Origin: Chloroflexota bacterium
Lineage (GTDB): Bacteria; Chloroflexota; Anaerolineae; JAAYEA01
NCBI GenBank assembly: GCA_019873665.1
Contig: JAIOAV010000003.1
Coordinates: forward strand, 1,422-65,421
Length of the DNA stretch: 64,000 nucleotides
Direction of reading: 5' to 3'
Below, in pieces: positions 19,369-28,501 of the stretch (positions are counted from its first letter, which is position 1; each line of letters begins with the position of its first letter). The position numbers and the translations under genes were made by a program. Below the pieces are notes generated by a model. That model made no database searches and had not been told where the DNA came from. It was given only the letters and a program-made list of their open reading frames with translations.

Positions 19369-22300
19369 TTGACCGACGAAGGGACTGGAGACCTATTGCC
19401 GGCCACAAACCAGCAGAGCGCTTCCGACTCCCCGCCCGACGCAGTGCTGACGGGCGAAGCGGCTTATACACACAGCGTATTGGCGTTTTGGCAGCGCCAT
19501 GCTTTCACAGTTGTGCTACTGGCCGTACTGGCCCTGGCCCTTGGGCTCCGACTCTATCACGTCAACTGGGACGAGAATCAGCATGCCCACCCGGACGAGC
19601 GCTGGATCTCGATGGTCGCCACCGACCTACACTGGCCAGAGCATCTCTCCGATGTGCTGAATCCGCGCACCTCGCCGCTGAACCCGCTCTGGAACGCCGC
19701 AAGCAATCAGCCGCGCAGTTTTGCCTACGGCCATCTCCCTTTGTACGCGCTCACATTACTCGCCAACATCCTGGAGCGGGCCGCCATGCTGGCACCGCAT
19801 CTCCGCTTCTGGCCCGGCCTATCAGATGCAGTCGCCGGCCTGGCGAACGCCGGAGGCTATGACGAGATCGCGCTGCTGGGGCGCGTCGTCTCCGCCCTGG
19901 CGGATTTCGGCGTCATTGTGCTGATCTACGCCATAGGGCGCAGACTGCATGGTCGCGCTGTCGGATTGCTGGCGGTGGCTTTCGTGGCGCTGACGGTGAG
20001 CCATATCCAGGCATCCCACTTTTACACCTTCGATACGTTCGCCACCTTTTTCGTCGTGCTGGCTGTTTACGGCTCGTTGGGCATCTGGCAGACGGGACGT
20101 CAGCGTGATATTGCGCTCGCGGGCATCGCCGCGGGGATGGCGGTCGCCTCCAAGTTCAGCGCGCTGCCGGTGCTGGCCGCGCCCACCGTGGCTATCTTGG
20201 CGCATGCCCTGGCGCTGCAAGAACCAACCACAGAGCAGGTGCAGGACGAGCATATCCGGCGCGGCTGGCGGCTGCGCTGGCAGAGCGGCCGGCGAGTCGC
20301 GTTGCAGCAAGGGCTGCTCTGCCTGGGCATCGCGCTGGTCACCTTTGCCATCACTTCCCCATTCGCCATCCTGGATTACCGCCGCTTTATCCTTCAAATC
20401 GCTGAGCAGGGCGCGATGGTGCGCGGCATCGCCGATCTTCCCTACACGCGGCAGTACCGTAACACCCCCGCCTACTGGTACCAGATTGAGCAGCAATTGC
20501 GCTGGGGCATGGGATGGCCGCTCGGCCTGACCGCTTTTGTCGGGTTCGGGTGGTATGTGCTGCGCAACTTCCGCCGCCCGCGCTGGGGCGAGATGGTGCT
20601 CCTCGCCTGGGCTGTTCCCTACTTTGCCATCACCGGCAGCTTTATGGTCAAATTCATGCGCTACATGCTGCCGCTGCTCCCCTTTTTCTCGTTGATGGGT
20701 GCGGCGCTCCTCTGGGAGTGGCGGCAACGCGCACAGCACATCCAGCCGATCGGCAGATGGCGACTGCGTTCGGCATGGCTTGTCAATGTCTTGATCGCGG
20801 TCATCTTGCTGGTAACACTGGCCTACGCGCTCGCCTTTGTCAGCATCTACGTGCGCACCCACACCTGGATCGCCGCGTCCCGCTGGATTTATGAGAACGT
20901 GTCGCCGGGCGCGACCATCGCGGTTGAGCATTGGGATGACAGCCTGCCCAAGTCGCTGAGCCCGACGCTCAGCCAGGCCAACTATGGCTATCGCCACCTC
21001 GAGCTGCCGATGTACGAGCCGGACACGTACACCAAGTTCAGCCATGTCTATGAAGTCCTGCAACAGGCGGATTACATCATCCTGGCGACAAATCGGCTGT
21101 ACCGCTCTATCCCGCGCCTGCCCGAACGCTACCCCATCTCCAGCGAGTATTATCGTCTTTTGTTCGCAGAGCAACTCGGTTTCGCAAAGGTGGCGACGTT
21201 CACCTCTTACCCCCGCCTCGATGGCTGGGTGATCGTGGATGATGCCGCGGATGAGAGCTTCACCGTTTATGATCATCCCAAGCCCATTATCTTTCGCAAG
21301 GAGCGCGAGCTAAGCAGAGCCGAGTTCGACGCGCTCTTTGCCGAGGCATACCGTATCCAGCCGCAGGTGGAAAGCCGCGTCGCGGCTTCGCGGCCCGATC
21401 AGGTCAAGAAGGATTTGCTGCTGGACCAGCCGGTGGGCACGCTGCCGGTGGTGCGCGGCATCGGCTGGAATGCGCTCGCCAGTAACCATACCATCGTGGC
21501 AGTGGTTCTCTGGTGGCTAATCATCCAAGCGCTTGGAATACTCGCGCTGCCGATAACGTATGTTGTCTTCCACCGCCTGCAGGATCGTGGTTACCTGCTG
21601 GCCAAGACGCTTGGCTGGCTGCTGGTCGGCTTGGGTGTCTGGTGGCTGGCCAGCCTGCGCTGGTTGATGAATGCATGGCCCACCATCTTGCTCTGCGCGG
21701 CGCTATTGGGCGCTGTCTCTTGGGCGATCTGGCGGCAGCGGCGTCGCGAGATGGCAAGCTGGCTCCGGCAACAGTGGCAGTTCCTGCTCTGGAGCGAGGC
21801 GATCTTTGCGCTTGCCTACCTAGCCTTTGTCATCATCCGCATCCTGAATCCGGATCTCTGGCAGCCGTGGTATGGCGGAGAGAAGATGATGGAGATTGCA
21901 TTCCTGAATGCTATCCTGCGTAGCCCCTATTTCCCGCCCTACGACCCCTATTACGCCGGGGGATACATCAACTACTACTACTACGGGCAATATCTCGTCT
22001 CGCTGCTGATCAAGCTCAGCGGGGTGATCCCCTCTGTCGGCTTTAACCTGGTGATCCCTACGCTCTTTGCCCTGACGGTGGGCAATGCTTGGAGCGTGGG
22101 CTATAGCCTAGCCCATAGCGATCGCGTTCGCAAGGTGGCCGGCCTGGGCGCGGCCATCTTGATCGCACTGATCGGCAACCTGACGGCGATGACGCAGCTC
22201 GTCGGCGGCTTGTTGCAGGCGGGCGCCCGCCTGATACAGGGAAAGCCGCTGCCGCTGGTGAGCCCGCTTCAGCAGTTCGCCCTTGGCATCTGGGGTGTGC

Positions 22301-23922
22301 TCACTGGCCAAGCCACGCGGCCCGAGTTCGACTATTGGAATGCCTCGACACGCATCATTGACTATACCATCAACGAGTTCCCCTTCTTCAGCTTTCTCTT
22401 TGCGGACCTCCATCCGCATATGATCGACATCCCGTTCACGCTGCTGGCGCTGGGCTTGGCGCTGAACCTGGTGCTGAGCGGCAAGCCGCGCCCGACAGCG
22501 CCGCCAGAGGGGATTGGCGCGCGCGTCCTGCGCTTTGCGCTGCTGCCGGTAGTGCTGGGTGCATTGGGCGCGATCAACACATGGGACTTGCCTACGTACC
22601 TCGGCGTGGTCACCATCGCTTTCGTGCTGCAGGGCTATCAGAAGGATGGACGTATCCATCTGGCCTCTGCAGCGGCCCACGCCATCGTGGTTGGTGTGCT
22701 CAGCTTGCTCCTGTATTGGCCCTTCCATAGCCACTACCAGGCAATCGCGGTGGGTCTGGCGCTGGTAGAAGAACGCTCCGGCTTGCCACAAGTCCTGGCG
22801 ATATGGGGGCTGTTCTGCTTCCTCACTATCACCTATCTGCTGAGGGAACTGCGGGTAGATCGAAGCCGATCGGCGCTGGTCCGCTACTGGCGCGTCACGC
22901 TCAGGCATGCCGCCTATCTTCCGCATCTGCTGGACCTGCAGGGTGCGTTGGTGCAACAGCACACCCCGCTGTATGCATTGGGCCGGGTGACCCTGTGGGG
23001 GATGCTGCTTGTCACTGGCACGCTGATCATCCTGAAGCAGCCCACGTTGGCATTTTTCTTGCCGCTCCTGGTGCTGGCTGCGGTATTGCTGGGGCGCGAT
23101 CGCGCCACGCCGGAGGAGCAGATGACGCACCTGCTCATCTGGGCCGGCCTGCTCGTCCTCCTGGGGGTGGAGATCGTGTTCCTGAAGGATTTCCTGGCGG
23201 GCAGCCCCTGGAAACGGATGAACACGCTCTTCAAGTTCTACATCCAGGTGTGGATACTGCTCGGCTTGGCGCTGGGCGCAGCGTTGCCGCGTCTTTGGAC
23301 ATGGGTGCAGAACTGGCGCCGGTCTGGCTGGCGCGCGGCCTGGCAAGCTGCATTCATCTTTCTGCTCGGCAGCAGCCTCCTTTATCCTTTGCTCGCGATA
23401 CCGGCGCGGGTGCAACAGCGGTTTCCCAATGGCTCACCACCGATCGGCACGCTGGACGGGATGGCCTATATGATGGTGGGTGTCTACAACTGGCCGGATG
23501 AGGCGAATCGCATCGAGTTAGTGTATGACTATGAGGCGATCCGCTGGCTCTGGGATAATGTCGAGGGAACGCCAGTCATCGCCGAGGCGCGGCTGGACTA
23601 TTACCGTGAGGGCGGGATGCGCGTCTCCTCCTTTACCGGGTTGCCCACGCTCCTCGGCGCGCATCAGGGGGAACAGCGTTACGATTGGCAAGTAGGGCCA
23701 CGTGATGGCCTGGCGAGGGAGCTGTATGATTCGACTGACCTGGCGCGCAAGCGACAGATCATCGCCGAGCTGCAGGTCGCTTACATCTACGTAGGGCAGC
23801 TGGAGCGCATCCGCCACAATCCGCCTGGCCTGGCCGCTTTTGAGGCGATGATGCAGGAAGGGTGGCTGAGCATCGCCTACGAGAATGAAGGGGTTCGCAT
23901 CTACCGCACTTTCGTTGATTAG
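19369..23922 (+). CDS. Giant GT39-like glycosyltransferase fused to DUF2298 membrane domain
   Basis: The 1517-residue polytopic membrane protein is a fusion. Residues 40 to about 700 resemble a GT-C (GT39/ArnT-like) transferase: a helix, then the extracytoplasmic acidic motif NWDENQHAHPDERW around residues 66-79, a conserved GRVVSALADFGVIVLIYAIG helix pair, further helices and a soluble region (about 490-700). From about residue 714 (WWLIIQALGILALPI) to the end it is a complete DUF2298 protein with INEFPFFSFLFADLHPHM and WKRMNTLFKFYIQVW. The start is a TTG with a G-rich purine tract upstream. Lipid-linked sugar transfer outside the membrane is inferred; the substrate is unknown. Confidence 0.9.
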   Translation: MTDEGTGDLLPATNQQSASDSPPDAVLTGEAAYTHSVLAFWQRHAFTVVLLAVLALALGLRLYHVNWDENQHAHPDERWISMVATDLHWPEHLSDVLNPRTSPLNPLWNAASNQPRSFAYGHLPLYALTLLANILERAAMLAPHLRFWPGLSDAVAGLANAGGYDEIALLGRVVSALADFGVIVLIYAIGRRLHGRAVGLLAVAFVALTVSHIQASHFYTFDTFATFFVVLAVYGSLGIWQTGRQRDIALAGIAAGMAVASKFSALPVLAAPTVAILAHALALQEPTTEQVQDEHIRRGWRLRWQSGRRVALQQGLLCLGIALVTFAITSPFAILDYRRFILQIAEQGAMVRGIADLPYTRQYRNTPAYWYQIEQQLRWGMGWPLGLTAFVGFGWYVLRNFRRPRWGEMVLLAWAVPYFAITGSFMVKFMRYMLPLLPFFSLMGAALLWEWRQRAQHIQPIGRWRLRSAWLVNVLIAVILLVTLAYALAFVSIYVRTHTWIAASRWIYENVSPGATIAVEHWDDSLPKSLSPTLSQANYGYRHLELPMYEPDTYTKFSHVYEVLQQADYIILATNRLYRSIPRLPERYPISSEYYRLLFAEQLGFAKVATFTSYPRLDGWVIVDDAADESFTVYDHPKPIIFRKERELSRAEFDALFAEAYRIQPQVESRVAASRPDQVKKDLLLDQPVGTLPVVRGIGWNALASNHTIVAVVLWWLIIQALGILALPITYVVFHRLQDRGYLLAKTLGWLLVGLGVWWLASLRWLMNAWPTILLCAALLGAVSWAIWRQRRREMASWLRQQWQFLLWSEAIFALAYLAFVIIRILNPDLWQPWYGGEKMMEIAFLNAILRSPYFPPYDPYYAGGYINYYYYGQYLVSLLIKLSGVIPSVGFNLVIPTLFALTVGNAWSVGYSLAHSDRVRKVAGLGAAILIALIGNLTAMTQLVGGLLQAGARLIQGKPLPLVSPLQQFALGIWGVLTGQATRPEFDYWNASTRIIDYTINEFPFFSFLFADLHPHMIDIPFTLLALGLALNLVLSGKPRPTAPPEGIGARVLRFALLPVVLGALGAINTWDLPTYLGVVTIAFVLQGYQKDGRIHLASAAAHAIVVGVLSLLLYWPFHSHYQAIAVGLALVEERSGLPQVLAIWGLFCFLTITYLLRELRVDRSRSALVRYWRVTLRHAAYLPHLLDLQGALVQQHTPLYALGRVTLWGMLLVTGTLIILKQPTLAFFLPLLVLAAVLLGRDRATPEEQMTHLLIWAGLLVLLGVEIVFLKDFLAGSPWKRMNTLFKFYIQVWILLGLALGAALPRLWTWVQNWRRSGWRAAWQAAFIFLLGSSLLYPLLAIPARVQQRFPNGSPPIGTLDGMAYMMVGVYNWPDEANRIELVYDYEAIRWLWDNVEGTPVIAEARLDYYREGGMRVSSFTGLPTLLGAHQGEQRYDWQVGPRDGLARELYDSTDLARKRQIIAELQVAYIYVGQLERIRHNPPGLAAFEAMMQEGWLSIAYENEGVRIYRTFVD

Positions 23923-23993
23923 GATATGAAGCAAATCGCATTGTTGACCGTATATCTAGAGAACAGGGATTGTTCTTTCCTCCGGGAGGCACG

Positions 23994-26606
23994 ATGCAAA
24001 TCCTGGTCTGGTGGCTGATCATCGAAGCCCTGGGGTTGGTGGCGTTGCCGATCGCCTTGCGGTTGTTCCGCTTTCTGCCGGATCGCGGCTACGCCTTTGC
24101 CAAGCCCCTGGGGCTGCTGTTGACAAGTTACATTGTCTGGCTGCTCGTCTCGTTCGGCATCCTGCGCAACGAGGTGGTAACTATCCTGTTCGTTGCGGCG
24201 CTGATCGGCGCCTATTCCTGGTCGCTCTTCCGGCGCGATGCCGTAGACCTCCGATCGTTTCTCCGGCGCGAGAGAGGGGTCATTGTGACCACCGAGATCC
24301 TATTTACGGTGGCCTTTCTCCTGTGGACCTTCTTCCGCGCCTATAATCCGGCGCTGGATGCCACCGAGCGCCCCATGGACTTGGCATTCCTGAACGCCAT
24401 CGTGCGCAGCGAGACCTTTCCGCCGAATGACCCGTGGCTGTCTGGTTTCGCGCTGAGCTACTACTATTTCGGCTATCTGATGATGGCGACGATGACCAAG
24501 CTCTCCGGCCTGCCCGGCGCGGTGGCGTTCAACCTCTCCATCGCGCTCCTCTTTGCGCTGACAGCCACCGGCACTTTCAGCCTAGTCTATAACCTGGTGC
24601 GACGGGCGCAACAGGCCCAGCGCGACACAGCGGAAAGCGACGGAGGTGTTGCGCCCGTGCTCTCTGGCATGTTGGGCGCGCTTTTCACCGTTGTGATCGG
24701 CAACTTGCACGGCTTTTTCGATGCGCTGCGGGCACGGGGTCTCGGCTCGGCGGCGCTATGGGAATGGCTCGACCTGAAGAAGATCGCCAACGCGCCGGTA
24801 ACCGGGCGCTGGTTTCCCACCGATCCACCTGATCCATGGTGGTGGTGGCGCGCCTCGCGTGTCATTCACGACCGGGACCTCCTGGGGCGGGATAGCGAAG
24901 TCATTGACGAGTTCCCCTTCTTCAGCTTCTTGCTGGGCGACATGCACCCGCACGTGCTGGGGCTGCCCTTTGTGCTGCTGGCGATGGGACTGGCGCTTAA
25001 CGTTCTCTTTGGCTTTGCGGCTCGCACCGCTGCAGCGGATGATGAGGCTGTGCTGGACGGCACAGAGGAGGCGCAACCATCGCAGATCGAACGCCTTTTC
25101 GCGCGCGCGATCAACCTCTTTCGCGCCCACACCTTTGATCTACTGCTCTGGGCTCTGTGCCTGGGTGCGCTCTCGTTCCTGAACACGTGGGATTTCCCCA
25201 TCTATCTGGTCATCTTTGTGGCAGCGCTCTTCCTGCGCTACTATCTGCTACACGGGGAGCATGACTGGGCCGAGCCGGTGCTCCTGGCGGGATGGGTGGC
25301 AGTGCCGGGGGTCTTGCTCTATCTCCCCTTCTATATCGGCTTTCGCTCCCAGGCGGGAGGGATTTTGCCGGTCCTATATAATGTAACGCGCCTGCCGCAA
25401 TACCTGATCATGTTTGGCCTCTTCATCTTCTGTTTGCTGAGCTGGATCGTCGTGCAGTGGCGCGACCTGTTCGCTCTGCGTGATCGGGATGGTGAACGGT
25501 GGCTGTCGCCGCGCCAAGCGTTTGGTCAAGGGCTGAAGGTGGCGGCAGGTATCCTGGCGTTGCCGCTGGCTGCGTTGGCTCTGTCGGTTCTGCTGGTTGT
25601 CGGCACTTCGCGCGGGCGTGCCTTCTTGCAGGATCTGCTGGCGACGCCGGAAGCACAGGCGGCTGTCGGCGGACAGAGCATCGGCGCGCTCTTACAGCGC
25701 TTTGTCCTGATGCGGCTGACCAACCCGTGGCTCGTGCTGCTTCTGGTGAGCATGATCGCCACCCTGGTTGCCGCCATCTGGTATCGCGCGCGCGCCATAC
25801 GGGATGGGATCATCAGTGCAGATGAGAGCGCCATGGACTCCGGCCGCAGCCCAGGTCAGGCGCCGCACGGCGTGTCGGAGGGCGCGCTCTTTGCGGCGCT
25901 CATCGCCACGACTGGGCTGCTGCTCACGCTCGCCACCGAATTCGTCTATCTACGCGACTTTTTCGGGACGCGCATGAACACCATCTTCAAGTTCTGGTAC
26001 CAGGCATGGGTGCAGATGGCCGTGGCTTCCGCGTTTGGCGTCTGGTACATGCTGCGTGGCCGAAAACGGTGGGGCCTGTATCTATGGCTGGTCGCTTTAC
26101 TCCTCCTGTTAGGTGCCAGCATGATTTACCCGATCGCTGCCAGTTACTCGAAGGCGCAGCAGTTTCGGGTACAGCCAACGCTCGACGGCATCGCCTACCT
26201 GCGAGAGCGACGGCCAGGGGACTATGCGGCCATCCGTTGGCTACAGGAGAACGTCGTCGGTGCCCCGTATATCCTCGAAGCGCCGGGCGGCTCCTATACC
26301 GAGTACGCACGTGTCTCGGCAGCTACGGGTCTACCAACAGTGCTCGGGTGGGATTTCCACGAGCAGCAGTGGCGCGGCACCTACGAAGAGCCGGGGAAAC
26401 GTCTTCCTGACATCGAGCAGATCTACAAGAGCCTTGACACCAACCTGGTGTTGCAGCTCCTGGACAAGTATAAAATACAATACGTATATGTGGGCGATCT
26501 AGAGCGCTACAAATACAATCTACAGCCAGCGATGGTGGACAAGTTCGGGCGCATTATGACCCTCGTGTATGATCAGGGTGGCGTGCGCATCTACCAGCGT
26601 CGTTAG
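23994..26606 (+). CDS. DUF2298 domain membrane protein
   Basis: The 870-residue polytopic protein aligns by eye with the C-terminal half of its upstream neighbour. Both start LVWWLIIEALG-like, both carry an EFPFFSFL-x2-D-x-HPH motif and an RMNT-[IL]-FKF segment, and both end in a YVG-[DQ]-LER segment and GVRIY. DUF2298 proteins are uncharacterised predicted glycosyltransferase-like membrane proteins common in Chloroflexota and archaea. GGGAGG at 23984-23989 supports the ATG at 23994. The 71-base gap and lack of a terminator suggest cotranscription with the gene before it. Confidence 0.9.
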   Translation: MQILVWWLIIEALGLVALPIALRLFRFLPDRGYAFAKPLGLLLTSYIVWLLVSFGILRNEVVTILFVAALIGAYSWSLFRRDAVDLRSFLRRERGVIVTTEILFTVAFLLWTFFRAYNPALDATERPMDLAFLNAIVRSETFPPNDPWLSGFALSYYYFGYLMMATMTKLSGLPGAVAFNLSIALLFALTATGTFSLVYNLVRRAQQAQRDTAESDGGVAPVLSGMLGALFTVVIGNLHGFFDALRARGLGSAALWEWLDLKKIANAPVTGRWFPTDPPDPWWWWRASRVIHDRDLLGRDSEVIDEFPFFSFLLGDMHPHVLGLPFVLLAMGLALNVLFGFAARTAAADDEAVLDGTEEAQPSQIERLFARAINLFRAHTFDLLLWALCLGALSFLNTWDFPIYLVIFVAALFLRYYLLHGEHDWAEPVLLAGWVAVPGVLLYLPFYIGFRSQAGGILPVLYNVTRLPQYLIMFGLFIFCLLSWIVVQWRDLFALRDRDGERWLSPRQAFGQGLKVAAGILALPLAALALSVLLVVGTSRGRAFLQDLLATPEAQAAVGGQSIGALLQRFVLMRLTNPWLVLLLVSMIATLVAAIWYRARAIRDGIISADESAMDSGRSPGQAPHGVSEGALFAALIATTGLLLTLATEFVYLRDFFGTRMNTIFKFWYQAWVQMAVASAFGVWYMLRGRKRWGLYLWLVALLLLLGASMIYPIAASYSKAQQFRVQPTLDGIAYLRERRPGDYAAIRWLQENVVGAPYILEAPGGSYTEYARVSAATGLPTVLGWDFHEQQWRGTYEEPGKRLPDIEQIYKSLDTNLVLQLLDKYKIQYVYVGDLERYKYNLQPAMVDKFGRIMTLVYDQGGVRIYQRR

Positions 26607-26684
26607 GAATCAGGGACCCGGTAGGGACGGCTGCCATCAGCATAGCGCGGTCGCCCGACGGGGACAGAGGATGGGGCGAAGGAT

Positions 26685-28433
26685 ATGATTCAAGTCGAGA
26701 GATACCGCGAGCAAGAAGGCGAGATGGATCGGCTGTTGATCAGCGTCGAGGCCGGGCTCTACATAGTGGCTATCGTCGTGGCCTTGATGCTACGCTTTGC
26801 CAATCTAGGCTACTGGCCGCTCCTCTCTGCTGAAGTTACAGAGGCATGGCCCGCATGGAGCTTCTTGCATGGAGGCCGGCTGGAGAGCTTCAATTACAGT
26901 CCATTGCTCTTTGGCGTCAATCTCTTTAACTTTATGGCATTTGGGGCCAGCGATGCCATGGCGCGCCTCTTGCCAGCGCTGGCAGGGACGGTGATCGTCA
27001 TTCTGCCCTACCTGCTGCGAGACAGGCTGGGACGCTGCGGCGCGATTGCCGCTTCCCTCCTGCTGGCGCTATCTCCCTCCTTTGTTTATTTCTCTCGCAC
27101 CGTCAGCGGCACCGTATTGGTCGCGGCCAGCGTGCTGATATTCCTCGTGGCAGCGCACCGCTATGTCACGACGAGACAGAAGGGCCATATCTACCTCGGC
27201 GGGATCGCTTTGGCGCTGGGGCTGATGTCCGCTGCCACGATCTATACGGTGCTTGTCGCCGGGTTGATCTTTGGCGGCTACCTGTGGCTGAGAAACCGTC
27301 GTCATCTTGGTGACGTCGAGTTACAGCAACTTCAGGTTGCCTGGCAGGATTTGAAAGCGGGCAAAGAGTGGCGAGCCGCTCTGGGCCTGGGGGTGGCGCT
27401 GATCGTCCTGATCTCGACGGTGTTGTTATGGCATTGGAGCGGCTTGCAGGCCACGCTGAACCTACTCGGGCGCTGGCTGCACAACTTGACAACCCCGGAC
27501 GGAATCACGCGCTGGTCTTACTACCTGCGCGCCTTGCTCGTTTATGAGACGTTGCCGCTGTTCGTTGGCCTGGCCGGGATCGTGTTAGCGCTGCGGCGGG
27601 GCGCATTCCTGGGCATATTCGCCACGATCTGGTTTATTGTGGCGTTGGTGCTCGGTTCTGTCGCCGGCACCCGGCCCGCGGAGCTGATGCCGATCATCGT
27701 ATTACCGTTGATCCTCCTGGCCGCGCAGGCGGCTGATGCGTTGATCAGCACCACGCCGTGGGTCGAGATCGACAGCGCCAACGTGCTGTTCGTCATCATC
27801 TTCGTGGTGCTCTCCTCGTTCATCTATCTGCAGCTAACCGCCTTCACCGTACAGGGAGAAACCGCCTATCTGCGCCTCGCTGTGGTCTCCATCGGCATCC
27901 TGCTGCTGTCCTTTGCCATCTTCTGGTATTGGGCTGGCACAGCGCAGGCGTTGCCCATCGCTGCGGCAACGCTGCTCGCCATCCTCCTGGCGACTACAAT
28001 TCATTCCACAATGGAACTGAACGCGTACAACGCGCGGGATCCGCGAGAGCTGCTCGCGCAACAAGCGGTTTCTATTGATCTGCGCCATTTGCGTCCCTTT
28101 CTGATTGACCTTTCAGAGCGGACGTCAGAGCGTGAACGTATGCCGATCATGATCGAAAGGGCTCTCCATCCTCTCCTGTCCTGGTACACGCGCGATTTTG
28201 GCCCCGTGCGCCTGGTCAACGCCGTGCCACCTGCGCCGCAAGAGCGGGTGGTCATCACGCTGGCACAGGGCGCGGCTGAAGGGCCGGCCGGATTCGTGGG
28301 GCAACGCTTTCGCGTATGGACAACGGTCGAGACCGCTCACCTCGGCTGGGGAGATTGGCTCAAATGGTATCTACACCGATTCAAGATAGGGACGGAGACC
28401 AGTCAGCAGATCGAGGTGTGGTTCCGGCCATAG
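26685..28433 (+). CDS. GT39-like polytopic membrane protein
   Basis: The 582-residue protein has about ten or more hydrophobic helices and a C-terminal soluble region from about residue 460. The layout resembles GT-C transferases of the PMT/ArnT class (LLPALAGTVIVILPYLLRDRLG is the typical helix-loop-helix). The usual first-loop acidic pair, normally DE-A, reads SAEVTEAW here, so the catalytic Asp is replaced or shifted. GAAGG at 26676-26680 supports the ATG at 26685; an in-frame ATG 13 codons later is possible. It may be a divergent or inactive transferase. Confidence 0.75.
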   Translation: MIQVERYREQEGEMDRLLISVEAGLYIVAIVVALMLRFANLGYWPLLSAEVTEAWPAWSFLHGGRLESFNYSPLLFGVNLFNFMAFGASDAMARLLPALAGTVIVILPYLLRDRLGRCGAIAASLLLALSPSFVYFSRTVSGTVLVAASVLIFLVAAHRYVTTRQKGHIYLGGIALALGLMSAATIYTVLVAGLIFGGYLWLRNRRHLGDVELQQLQVAWQDLKAGKEWRAALGLGVALIVLISTVLLWHWSGLQATLNLLGRWLHNLTTPDGITRWSYYLRALLVYETLPLFVGLAGIVLALRRGAFLGIFATIWFIVALVLGSVAGTRPAELMPIIVLPLILLAAQAADALISTTPWVEIDSANVLFVIIFVVLSSFIYLQLTAFTVQGETAYLRLAVVSIGILLLSFAIFWYWAGTAQALPIAAATLLAILLATTIHSTMELNAYNARDPRELLAQQAVSIDLRHLRPFLIDLSERTSERERMPIMIERALHPLLSWYTRDFGPVRLVNAVPPAPQERVVITLAQGAAEGPAGFVGQRFRVWTTVETAHLGWGDWLKWYLHRFKIGTETSQQIEVWFRP

Positions 28434-28501
28434 CTGGCTCCAACTCAAACGTCCCGTATCTCCGGCAACCGCCATTTTTCACGATAGTGAGGTAACGACA
28501 C

